In this document: positions 13,153-19,733 of the stretch, piece after piece
Numbering within the stretch: the stretch's first letter is position 1
Layout: each line of letters opens with the position of its first letter
Assembly (NCBI GenBank): GCA_902464175.1
Contig: CABQHZ010000028.1
Span: forward strand, 1 to 19,733
Length of the DNA stretch: 19,733 nt
Source of the DNA: an uncultured Collinsella sp.
GTDB lineage: Bacteria; Actinomycetota; Coriobacteriia; Coriobacteriales; Coriobacteriaceae
Reading direction: 5' to 3'
Notes under the pieces: generated by a model
Databases searched by the model: none
Told to the model about the DNA's origin: nothing
The model's input: the letters and a program-made list of their open reading frames with translations, nothing else
Program-made: the position numbers and the translations under genes

Positions 13153-13626
13153 CTACTCCTCCCAGTAAGCATCTGCAAGCAGCTTAAAGCAGATCTTCTT
13201 GACCGGCTGTGCGCCATCGCCCGGGAACTCGAGCGTGGGCATGTGAGGCTCGCCGGCAACGAACAGTGCAAACTTATCGTCAGCAAGATCGCCGGCAATC
13301 GAAGCGTCGGAATCGACCAGATCGTAGTCGTCCTTCTCGTCAAACTCCTGGACCAGCGTCAGGCTGCCCGTGGCAACCTTAAAGGCCTCGCGACCCTCGA
13401 CGTCGACCTGCAGGTCGTGATAGCGCTGATGCGTCTCATAGTGAGCCTCGGCCTCAGGACGCGTCGTGGGAGCCATGACGTTTGCAAAGACCTTGTCGCC
13501 CAGAATCGGATGGCTGCCGACCTCGAGCTCCGCCGGATCGTTCTCCTCGAGCCAATCGATCAGCACATCGAGGCCCTTGAGCATGCCGCGGTATTCCTCG
13601 ATATCGCCCAGTGCACCGTAAATCAT
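13153..13626 (-). CDS. YhcH/YjgK/YiaL (NanQ-like) family protein
   Basis: This encodes 157 residues from ATG 13626 with GAGAGGGG upstream, normal length for this cupin-like family. Visible signatures are MIYGALGDIEEY at the start, FANVMAPTTRPEAEAHYETH with the HxxxxDLQ-type metal region (HQRYHDLQVDVEG), and FVAGEPHMPTLEFPGDGAQP with VKKICFKL near the end. E. coli NanQ is a sialic-acid anomerase and related proteins act on other sugars. It lies 32 bases after nagA on the same strand, so they are co-transcribed, which fits opening or mutarotating an amino sugar or sialic acid. The exact substrate is not known. Confidence 0.87.
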   Translation of the reverse strand: MIYGALGDIEEYRGMLKGLDVLIDWLEENDPAELEVGSHPILGDKVFANVMAPTTRPEAEAHYETHQRYHDLQVDVEGREAFKVATGSLTLVQEFDEKDDYDLVDSDASIAGDLADDKFALFVAGEPHMPTLEFPGDGAQPVKKICFKLLADAYWEE

Positions 13627-13658
13627 CTAAATCCCCTCTCGGATCGTTTCTTTGGCGG

Positions 13659-14828
13659 CTACTCGGTAAACGCGTTACCGACGCTGTTGCCACCCACATA
13701 CGTCTCGACCAGGGTAAGGTCGGGATTGAACACGACAAAGTCGGCGTCGCGGCCAGGCATAATGCTGCCACATTTATCCTCGACGTGAGCAGAGCGCGCG
13801 GGCACCTCGGTCGCCATGCGAATTGCGATATCGGCGCTCGCAAGACCCCAGTCGACGATGTTCTTGACGCCCTGTGCGAGCGTGAGCACCGAACCGGCAA
13901 TAGCAGAGCCATCGGCAAGCCAGCAAAGGTTGTCCTTCATAATGACATCCATGCCACCGCTGGTGTACTTGCCCTCGGGCATGCCACCGCAACCCAGGCA
14001 GTCGGTAATCAGCACCGTGTGCTGCCAGCCCTTGGCCTGCAGCAGTGCCTTAATGGCAGCGGGGTTCACATGTTTGCCATCGCAGATGATCTCGGCATAG
14101 GTGTTGGGCGTAGTCATAGCAGCCCCGACGACACCAGGCTCACGGTGATGCAGGCCACGCTGGCCGTTATAGGTATGCGTAAAGCAGCTGGCGCCAGCAT
14201 TGATGGCGGCGGCGCACTCATCATAGGTGGCATCGGAGTGGCCAATGCAGGTCACGACGCCCTTGGCGCTCAGAGCCGCGGCATAAGCGGCAGCGCCATC
14301 GCGCTCGGCCGCCATAGCGCTCTTGACGATACGACCGCCGGCGGCCTCCTGCCACTCGTCAAAAACTTCCTCGGACGGGTCAATCAAAAAGGCGGGGTTC
14401 TGGGCACCCACGTGCTTCATGGTAAAGAACGGACCCTCCAGGTAGATACCCTGAATACGAGCACCGCAGAACTCGGGCCCGCGCTCTTCGTCTGCCTGAG
14501 CAATAGCGGCGCAGGCGTCCTTGATCTGCTCCACGCCGTCGGTAAAGGTCGTAGGCAGCCAGCTGGTGGTACCACGACGAGCGAGCTCGGTCGAACTGAT
14601 GTTGATGCCCTCGGCATCGTTATCGGTCGTGGCATGGTTATAGAAGCCATGAATGTGGGTGTCCACCATGCCCGGCGCAATCCATGTACCCGAATAATCT
14701 TTGATCTCGCAAGCGGGCTCATCGGCCTGCCAAGCGCCAAAGACGCCGTCTTCGACCATGAGGTAGCCGCCCAGCTGCGGCCCCGCCGGCAAAAAGAACT
14801 TGTCGGCCTTGATAGCATACGTGCTCAT
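13659..14828 (-). CDS. nagA: N-acetylglucosamine-6-phosphate deacetylase
   Basis: This encodes 389 residues from ATG 14828 with GGGAG ten bases upstream, standard NagA length. It removes acetate from GlcNAc-6-phosphate to give glucosamine-6-phosphate. The amidohydrolase signatures are in order: PGMVDTHIHG (metal HxH), GIYLEGPFF (metal Glu), CIGHSDATYDE (His), CFTHTYNGQRGLHHREPG (His and substrate-binding HREPG), LITDCLGCGGMPEGKY (catalytic Asp) and a final beta-sandwich with IMPGRDADFVVFNPD. The TDCLGCGGM stretch differs from the usual TDAMxAxGM, but the Asp is kept. No nagB is in the window. It forms an operon with the downstream YhcH-like gene and is preceded by the GntR regulator. Confidence 0.95.
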   Translation of the reverse strand: MSTYAIKADKFFLPAGPQLGGYLMVEDGVFGAWQADEPACEIKDYSGTWIAPGMVDTHIHGFYNHATTDNDAEGINISSTELARRGTTSWLPTTFTDGVEQIKDACAAIAQADEERGPEFCGARIQGIYLEGPFFTMKHVGAQNPAFLIDPSEEVFDEWQEAAGGRIVKSAMAAERDGAAAYAAALSAKGVVTCIGHSDATYDECAAAINAGASCFTHTYNGQRGLHHREPGVVGAAMTTPNTYAEIICDGKHVNPAAIKALLQAKGWQHTVLITDCLGCGGMPEGKYTSGGMDVIMKDNLCWLADGSAIAGSVLTLAQGVKNIVDWGLASADIAIRMATEVPARSAHVEDKCGSIMPGRDADFVVFNPDLTLVETYVGGNSVGNAFTE

Positions 14829-14971
14829 CTATGCTCCCGTACCCGCAGTGCGTTTTAGGGCGGATCAAAAACCACTGCATTGTTAATTCGAGCGATTGTT
14901 CGTTGCCTTCTTGTGCTTGGCATATTTTGCACCCGCCGCAAAACACGCCAAGCCGTTTATACCCAATAACT

Positions 14972-15703
14972 CTAGACTGCGCGGTTGTGGTAGACCTTGT
15001 ACTTAAACTGGTCGGCACGCGCAACCGAACGCGTATACTCGATAACCTCGTTGTTCATGTCATATGTGGTACGAATCAAATCCAGCACCGGTGCGCCTTC
15101 GGTAATCTCGAGCAGACGAGCGTCGGAATGGCGTGCGATACTCGCGTAGAATTCTTCCTCTGCCACGCGAACTTTCTCGTGAAAGTCCTGCTCGATCATG
15201 TCGTACAGCGATTTGTTCTCGATCATGGGGCGCTTAAGCGCAAAGAACTTGCGACTCGGCAGATATGTACACTCAATCATCAGCGGCACGCCATCGGCAA
15301 TACGCAGGCGCTTGATCTTGTACAGACGCTCGCCCAGGCGCGCGTTCATCTCTACGGCAATATTCTTGTCAGCCTCGACCTCGGTAAACTCAAGAATCGT
15401 CGTCTTGGGCACACGGCCGATCGCCTTCATCTGCTCGGTAAAGCTATAGGTCTGCGTGAGGTTTGCCGTTTGCAGAGAGCGGTCACACACCATGGTTCCA
15501 CGGCCACGCTGACGAACCACCAAGCCCAGGCGCTCAAGCTCCTGCAGGGCAAGGCGAACCGTCGTACGCGAGAGCCCGTAGCGCTCCGACAGGTCACGCT
15601 CGGACGGCAAATAGTCGCCGGGCCGAAGTTCGTGATCGATTTTATCGGTCAACAGATCGACGAGCTGATCGTACAGAGGTTGTTTGCGCGCTCCCATTGC
15701 CAT
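14972..15703 (-). CDS. GntR-family (HutC/UTRA) regulator, probably NagR-like
   Basis: This encodes 243 residues from ATG 15703 with CAGGT upstream. An ATG six bases later is also possible. Residues 8-72 form the GntR winged HTH (LYDQLVDLLTDKIDHELRPG, LPSERDLSERYGLSRTTVRL, ERLGLVVRQRGRGT). The UTRA effector domain follows, with YSFTEQMKAIGRVPKTTILE, ERLYKIKRLRIADGVPLMIE and SVARADQFKYKVYH. NagR/DasR/YvoA members bind GlcN-6-P or GlcNAc-6-P, and its position between the GlcNAc PTS gene and nagA, on the same strand, supports this ligand. Similar TGGT-N4-ACCA palindromes occur before its own gene and before the PTS gene, as expected for an autoregulated regulator. Confidence 0.9.
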   Translation of the reverse strand: MAMGARKQPLYDQLVDLLTDKIDHELRPGDYLPSERDLSERYGLSRTTVRLALQELERLGLVVRQRGRGTMVCDRSLQTANLTQTYSFTEQMKAIGRVPKTTILEFTEVEADKNIAVEMNARLGERLYKIKRLRIADGVPLMIECTYLPSRKFFALKRPMIENKSLYDMIEQDFHEKVRVAEEEFYASIARHSDARLLEITEGAPVLDLIRTTYDMNNEVIEYTRSVARADQFKYKVYHNRAV

Positions 15704-15734
15704 AATGATACCTGCCGGATAAATGACTCGAAAT

Positions 15735-15746
15735 TGGTTGTAACCA
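15735..15746 (-). promoter_or_regulatory. Candidate GntR operator upstream of the regulator gene
   Basis: TGGT-TGTA-ACCA (extended arms TGGTT/AACCA) is a palindrome 31 bases before the regulator start. It has the same half-sites as those upstream of the PTS gene and suggests autoregulation. Confidence 0.55.
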
Positions 15747-15875
15747 GACACCACGTACTATAGCAGTTTTAATGGAATAACAGCAGGTCAACCAGTATAT
15801 TTCAATATTGTTTGCCGGTTGATAGCCTGCACACTGTAATACCAATTACATCGCTGCATCAAGTATTGAAGTAGC

Positions 15876-15912
15876 AAAAAGGGCCGCCCCCGCGGAGCGG
15901 GACGACCCTTTG
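15876..15912 (-). terminator. Terminator after the PTS IICB gene
   Basis: GGGCCGCCCCCGC (15881-15893) and GCGGGACGACCC (15897-15908) form a GC-rich stem with a small bulge. The reverse strand continues into TTTTTGC. It lies 24 bases past the stop of the transporter gene and separates it from the regulator gene. Confidence 0.85.
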
Positions 15913-15935
15913 CAAGACAGATACGTCTTTAAGGC

Positions 15936-17426
15936 TTAGAGAAGCTTCTTGAGCTCCTCGGCAACAGCCTGGACCTGCGTGCCGATGATGACCTGGGTAG
16001 CACCCTTGTCCATCTTCATGACACCCAGAGCGCCAGCCTTCTTGCAGGCAGCCTCGTCGACCAGAGCGGAATCGCCGAGCTCGAAGCGCAGGCGAGTAGC
16101 GCAGCAGTCAACGGTCTTGACGTTCTCCTTGCCACCGACGGCAGCGAGAACAGCGGCGGCCAGAGCGGCGAACTTGTCGTCGCCAGCAGCGGCGGAAGCG
16201 GAGGTCTCCTCGACATCCTCATCCTCGCGACCAGGGGTCATGAGGTTGAACTTGGTGATGGCGAAGCGGAACACGAGGTAGAAGACCACGAAGGCAGCGA
16301 TGCCCAGCGGGATGATCATCCAGGTGTTGGCAGCAGCCGGGAGGCTAGAGGAGAACAGGAGGTCGGTAGCACCAGCGGAGAAGCAGAAGCCGGCACGGAA
16401 ACCAACATAGTAGGTGATGATGGTGAAGATGCCGTACAGGGCAGCGTACACGACGTAGAGCGGGAAGCACAGGAACATGAAGCCGAACTCGAAGGGCTCG
16501 GTGACGCCGCAGACAAAGGCGCAGATAGCAGCGGAGACAACCAGGCCAATAGCAGCCTTCTTGTTCTTAGCGGTCTGAACCATAGCCAGGGCAGCGCCCG
16601 GGATACCGAACATCATGCAGGGGAAGAAGCCGGACATGTACATACCGAGGCTCCACTTGACGTCAGCAGAGGTCTCGCCAGCCCAGAAGTGGGTCAGGTC
16701 GCCCAGGCCGATGGTGTCGAACCAGAACACGTTGTTCAGAGCGTGGTGCAGACCGGTCGGGATGAGCAGGCGGTTGAGGAAGGCGTAGATGCCAGCGCCG
16801 ATGCCACCCATGGCGGCGATACCCTCACCAAGAGCAACAAGAGCACCGAAGATGAGCGGCCAAGCAAAGAGCAGGACAACGGAGACGACGATGCAGATGA
16901 CGGCGGTCATGATGGCGACGCAACGCTTGCCGGAGAAGAAGGCCAGCCAGTCGGGAAGACGGGTATCCTTGAACTTGTTGTAGCAAGTGCCACCGATGAT
17001 GGCGGACAGGATGCCGATGAAGGAGTTACCAGCGATCTTGGAGAACGCGATGCCCTCGGTCGTGGCAAGCCAAGCGGTCTGAGCATCGGCGTCCATACCA
17101 CGAATGGTGCCAACAACAGCGGGGTTCAGGAGCTGCTGGATCATCAGGAAGGCGACGAGGCCAGCGAGGCCAGCGGTGCCATCGTGATCGTCGGCAAGGC
17201 CGACAGCGGCGCCGACTGCGAACAGCCAGGCCATGTTATCGATAAGAGCGCCGCCTGCCTTGATGAGCAGGAAACCGGCGGTATAGGCAAAACCGGTAGT
17301 GTCACCGGCAGCACCCATGACTGCGGGAGCGAGCAGGTAGCCCACGCCCATAAGAATACCTGCGACGGGAAGCGCCGCGACGGGAAGCATCAGCGCTTTG
17401 CCGAGCTTCTGGAGGTACTTCATCAT
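15936..17426 (-). CDS. nagE: GlcNAc-type PTS permease, IIC-IIB fusion
   Basis: This encodes 496 residues from ATG 17426, with GGAGGAG seven bases upstream. An upstream extension in the open frame has no support. It imports and phosphorylates GlcNAc (or a related hexose). The IIC membrane domain fills residues 1-395, starting MMKYLQKLGKALMLPVAALP, with about ten hydrophobic spans and the sugar-site motif LIPTGLHHALNNVFWF. The IIB domain (about 415-496) has TVDCCATRLRFEL, where Cys442 is the phosphorylated cysteine of the CxTRLR motif, and GVMKMDKGATQVIIG. No IIA domain is attached, so a separate IIA is needed. Motifs favour GlcNAc over glucose, as does its placement next to GntR and nagA, but specificity is inferred. 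Confidence 0.9.
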   Translation of the reverse strand: MMKYLQKLGKALMLPVAALPVAGILMGVGYLLAPAVMGAAGDTTGFAYTAGFLLIKAGGALIDNMAWLFAVGAAVGLADDHDGTAGLAGLVAFLMIQQLLNPAVVGTIRGMDADAQTAWLATTEGIAFSKIAGNSFIGILSAIIGGTCYNKFKDTRLPDWLAFFSGKRCVAIMTAVICIVVSVVLLFAWPLIFGALVALGEGIAAMGGIGAGIYAFLNRLLIPTGLHHALNNVFWFDTIGLGDLTHFWAGETSADVKWSLGMYMSGFFPCMMFGIPGAALAMVQTAKNKKAAIGLVVSAAICAFVCGVTEPFEFGFMFLCFPLYVVYAALYGIFTIITYYVGFRAGFCFSAGATDLLFSSSLPAAANTWMIIPLGIAAFVVFYLVFRFAITKFNLMTPGREDEDVEETSASAAAGDDKFAALAAAVLAAVGGKENVKTVDCCATRLRFELGDSALVDEAACKKAGALGVMKMDKGATQVIIGTQVQAVAEELKKLL

Positions 17427-17627
17427 ATGGTATCTCCTCCAACCTTTCTTTCGTTGTTCACCAACGAGTTCCATGTCCGCGCCTTGTGCATACCGGCTTC
17501 TCCGCTTGCCGGCATTGGTGCGCAAACTTAGACAACCCAGTCCCTTTTTTGGGCTGCTGGTATGTACGTTAGCACACACTCAATTCAAACGTCCACCACA
17601 TTTCGTTCAAATTACTATATCGTTGCC

Positions 17628-17660
17628 AAACGGTTATTTTTGGCCCGTAAACGGTAATTT
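17628..17660 (-). promoter_or_regulatory. Two 12-base direct repeats upstream of the PTS gene
   Basis: AAACGGTTATTT (17628-17639) and AAACGGTAATTT (17649-17660) differ by one base and start 21 bases apart, two helical turns. A reverse-strand TATAGT (17614-17619) lies just inside them without a good -35, so they could bind an activator. The remainder of the 471-base gap between 17427 and 17897 holds operator-like palindromes, a terminator and no gene. Confidence 0.35.
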
Positions 17661-17736
17661 CCGCAGGTAGACATGAAGCGTTTCTTTCATTACCAAACTA
17701 ATTCTTAGCAATTTCCATTCGATTTCGTCTCAAAAT

Positions 17737-17779
17737 TGGTTACTACCAGATGAACAGTGGTACCACATTGTTACTACCA
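17737..17779 (-). promoter_or_regulatory. Cluster of GntR-type operator palindromes before the PTS gene
   Basis: Three sites occur in 43 bases: TGGT-TACT-ACCA (17737-17748), GTGGTACCAC (17757-17766, half-sites without spacer) and TTGT-TACT-ACCA (17768-17779, one half-site base changed). Two share TTACTACCAG exactly. The half-sites match the palindrome before the GntR gene, so this is the likely control region for GlcNAc uptake. Confidence 0.55.
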
Positions 17780-17813
17780 GTTGGCCTGAAATCGTTTGCG
17801 CTTTACATGAATA

Positions 17814-17843
17814 AACACCCCCTATTTTTGTATAGGGGGTGTT
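17814..17843 (-). terminator. Terminator after the SurA-like gene
   Basis: AACACCCCCTAT (17814-17825) and ATAGGGGGTGTT (17832-17843) are a perfect 12-bp stem with a 6-base loop, 54 bases past the stop of the reverse-strand gene. The T tract on the reverse strand is short (GTTTATT). Confidence 0.8.
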
Positions 17844-17897
17844 ATCGATCATGCAAGGATTCGATTGTGTGGCAAGCGAATCAAGCCCTGTAAGCCC

Positions 17898-18989
17898 TTA
17901 CGCAAACAGGCCGTAGATGCTGATGTTGGCCTTGGCGTACAGGCCGTTGGCGTACTCGGTCCACTTGGAGCTGGCGCTCGAGGCCTGGGAGGAATACTGC
18001 TGATAGGCGGTGTAGTAGGCGGTCATGGCCTGCTTATAGGTTGCGCTATCGGCCGTAAAGGCATCGTCGGCGAACGCCTTAGCATAGGTGCTGTCGGCGT
18101 CCTTCCAGGTGCCCTTCTCGCTATCCCACTCATCGCCGGCAAGGTTGATGATGTAGTCGGCGTAGTCCTTGCTCGCGGTCTCCTCGTTGCCGTCAGCAGG
18201 CTCGGTCGGGGCGGTCGGCATGCTTGCAGAGCTATCGCCCACCTTCTTCTTGTAGAGCTTCTGCAGCGTCGCGGACTGACGGACGATCTGCTTGGCCTGG
18301 TCCTTGGACACGCCGTACTGCGTGGCCATGGTCTTGTAGTCGGAGGTGCCGATGGAATCCTCGGCGTACTGCTTCATTTCCTTGGAAGAAACGGTAACGC
18401 CCTCGTCCTCGGCAGCGTCCAGCAGAATCTGGTTGCGCACGTAGGACAGGATGACGTCGGCAGAAGGAGCGGTGTAGTTGCCATCGCTATCCTTGACGGT
18501 ATCGAGGCTGTACTGGCTCTCGATGGCCTCGCGCGCGGTGATATCGCTCTTCTTGCCGTTGTAGCTATAGCTTGCCACGGTCGAATCGAGCTGGTCCTCG
18601 GTGAGGGTCGAGGAGCCAACGCCCTTGCCGCCAAAGCCACCGTTGCCCACAAAGAAGCCGATCACAGCAGCAATAACGACGGCAACCACGAAGGCGGCAA
18701 TCATCGTCTTCTTGTGCTTGGAGGCGTGGTCGTCCTCGTCGGTATCGGCGTCGTCGTCCTCGTCCTGCGGCTCGGGCATGAGGTTCTCATCAGCGGCGTC
18801 CGCGGCAATCTGAGCCTCCAGTCGAGCGTCCTCCTCCTCGGCCGTCGTACCGGCGGCAATGTGCTCGGCAGACTTACCGGCGACCAGGTCGATCTTCTCG
18901 TCCTCATCACCGTCGGGGCCTTCGCCGCGCTCGATGATCTGGATGCCGTCGATCTCGTCCTTCTCGTCCTTCTTTTGAATCAGACCCAT
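17898..18989 (-). CDS. Membrane-anchored SurA N-domain-like protein
   Basis: This encodes 363 residues from ATG 18989, with AAGGAG 10 bases upstream. Residues 1-94 are a highly acidic, probably disordered cytoplasmic region (DEDDDADTDEDDHASKHKK at its end). One membrane span follows at about 95-114 (TMIAAFVVAVVIAAVIGFFV). The outside part begins with a Gly linker. Residues 125-250 (LTEDQLDSTVASYSYNG, SADVILSYVRNQILLDAAED, VSSKEMKQYAEDSIG) resemble the SurA/PrsA-type N-terminal chaperone fold. No parvulin isomerase domain is seen. The tail is rich in Ala, Ser, Tyr and Gln. It may help fold exported proteins. Chaperone function is inferred from fold only. It stands as a single gene between two terminators. 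Confidence 0.78.
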   Translation of the reverse strand: MGLIQKKDEKDEIDGIQIIERGEGPDGDEDEKIDLVAGKSAEHIAAGTTAEEEDARLEAQIAADAADENLMPEPQDEDDDADTDEDDHASKHKKTMIAAFVVAVVIAAVIGFFVGNGGFGGKGVGSSTLTEDQLDSTVASYSYNGKKSDITAREAIESQYSLDTVKDSDGNYTAPSADVILSYVRNQILLDAAEDEGVTVSSKEMKQYAEDSIGTSDYKTMATQYGVSKDQAKQIVRQSATLQKLYKKKVGDSSASMPTAPTEPADGNEETASKDYADYIINLAGDEWDSEKGTWKDADSTYAKAFADDAFTADSATYKQAMTAYYTAYQQYSSQASSASSKWTEYANGLYAKANISIYGLFA

Positions 18990-19027
18990 ATCAGTTACTC
19001 CTTGTTAGGAAACATAGTCCTCAATAG

Positions 19028-19056
19028 AATACGCCCGACGAGGCGCCGGGCGTATT
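19028..19056 (-). terminator. Terminator after the isocitrate dehydrogenase-like gene
   Basis: AATACGCCCG (19028-19037) and CGGGCGTATT (19047-19056) form a perfect 10-bp stem. It lies 59 bases past the dehydrogenase stop and 38 bases before the next gene's start. The reverse strand continues with CTATTG rather than a long T run. Confidence 0.65.
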
Positions 19057-19115
19057 GATTCTTAGGTTATACGCAAACACTTAAGTACTATTTAGGCGTT
19101 TGCAGTGTGCATACC

Positions 19116-19733
19116 TTAGGCCAGGTGCGCGATAACGGCATCGGCAAAGGCCTGCGTGCCCACGGCCCCCTCGACGGAGCCGGTCTGGGCACGACGCACG
19201 TCACCGGTAACCTGCTCGCCCTCGTCGAGCGTGGCAGACACGGCGGCACGAATGCGATTGGCAGCGTCGTTCTCGCCCAGGTGGTCGAGCATCATCGCAG
19301 CAGAGAGGATCTCGGCCGTGGGGTTGGCGATATCCTGGCCCGCGATATCGGGCGCGGAGCCGTGCGTTGCCTCGAAGATGGCGCAGTCGGCACCGATGTT
19401 GGAGCCGGGGGCCATGCCTAAGCCGCCCACCAGGCCGGCGCACAGGTCGCTCACGATATCGCCGTACAGGTTGGGCAGCACCAGGACATCGAAGTCATTG
19501 GGGTTCTGGACCAGGCCCATGCAGGTGGCGTCGACAATCTTGTCGTTGAACTCGATATCGGGATAGTTGGCGGCCACCTCGCGCGCCACGCGCAGGAACA
19601 GGCCGTCGGTCGCCTTCATGATGTTGGCCTTGTGCACGGCCGTCACCTTTTTGCGGCCGCAGCGGCGGGCATACTCAAAGGCATACTCTACAATGCGGCG
19701 GCTCTTGGCGATGGAGATCGGCTTGATCGAGAT
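19116..19733 (-). CDS. NAD-type isocitrate dehydrogenase-like protein, 5' end missing
   Basis: The last 205 residues are present and the gene continues beyond the window end. It belongs to the isocitrate/isopropylmalate dehydrogenase family, which oxidatively decarboxylates a beta-hydroxy acid. Visible motifs are ISIKPISIAKSRRIVEYAFE at the window edge, KKVTAVHKANIMKATDGLF with catalytic Lys, DATCMGLVQNPNDFDVLVLP, NLYGDIVSDLCAGLVGGLGM with metal-binding Asp, and the nucleotide loop FEATHGSAPDIAGQDIANPT. The KANIMK.TDGLF form favours isocitrate (IDH3-like) over isopropylmalate, whose enzymes usually read DKANVL. No neighbouring leu genes are seen. Substrate preference is inferred. Confidence 0.85.
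   Translation of the reverse strand: MSIKPISIAKSRRIVEYAFEYARRCGRKKVTAVHKANIMKATDGLFLRVAREVAANYPDIEFNDKIVDATCMGLVQNPNDFDVLVLPNLYGDIVSDLCAGLVGGLGMAPGSNIGADCAIFEATHGSAPDIAGQDIANPTAEILSAAMMLDHLGENDAANRIRAAVSATLDEGEQVTGDVRRAQTGSVEGAVGTQAFADAVIAHLA

Noticed and set aside
13611..14858. Plus-strand open frame of 415 codons opposite nagA
   Set aside because: It is an antisense shadow of a firmly identified gene, without a recognisable domain.
14831..15763. Plus-strand open frame of 310 codons opposite the GntR regulator
   Set aside because: It is an antisense shadow, and the GntR/UTRA reading is unambiguous.
17865..19058. Plus-strand open frame of 397 codons opposite the SurA-like gene
   Set aside because: Its Val/Leu/Gly-rich repeats arise from reading acidic codons backwards. 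The reverse gene has a ribosome site, a membrane span and a terminator.

Overview
The window looks like a chromosomal segment of a gut Actinobacterium of class Coriobacteriia, most likely Collinsella or a close relative. This is inferred from the high-GC coding style, strong GGAGG-type ribosome sites, the sugar phosphotransferase (PTS) and amino-sugar gene content, and dispersed palindromic intergenic repeats. No taxonomic search was possible.

Layout. (1) Positions 3-308 hold the 3' end of a family 1 glycoside hydrolase resembling 6-phospho-beta-galactosidase, closed by a terminator. (2) About 391-9206 is an accessory island. It begins with two tandem palindromic repeats and a frameshifted small gene. 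A divergent pair follows: a small membrane protein and an XRE-type regulator. Next comes a reverse-strand mosaic pseudogene (coiled-coil phage-type start, BspA-like end). The core is a four-gene operon (3086-5812) that I read as an ABC-three-component (ABC-3C) conflict system, and a convergent EcoRII/Dcm-type restriction-modification pair (6173-8543) with a 15-bp palindromic operator. A gene remnant lies between these two systems. The island ends with an excisionase-like HTH gene and a 13-bp sequence also present at the left end. A Phd/ParE-type toxin-antitoxin pair (9275-9836) follows. (3) From 9878 onward the content is ordinary chromosome: a DeoR regulator, galactose mutarotase, a long inverted-repeat element, an orphan PTS IIB protein lacking the usual phosphorylated histidine, tRNA-Thr(CGT), an amino-sugar cluster (YhcH/NanQ-like protein, nagA, GntR/UTRA regulator, GlcNAc-type PTS IICB), a SurA-like membrane protein and the 3' part of an isocitrate dehydrogenase-like gene.

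How they work together. The 13153-17426 cluster would import GlcNAc as GlcNAc-6-phosphate (IICB), deacetylate it (NagA) and be controlled by the GntR/UTRA protein through TGGT-N4-ACCA sites seen before both the regulator and the transporter genes. The island is a defence cluster: a restriction-modification system that appears self-regulated through its methyltransferase, an ABC-3C system with an ATPase, a small middle component and a membrane or effector part, and a toxin-antitoxin pair. Decayed mobile-element genes surround them. The ABC-3C class was predicted computationally in earlier comparative work on ABC ATPases. What stands out here is the split membrane/CTD arrangement with a duplicated linker motif.
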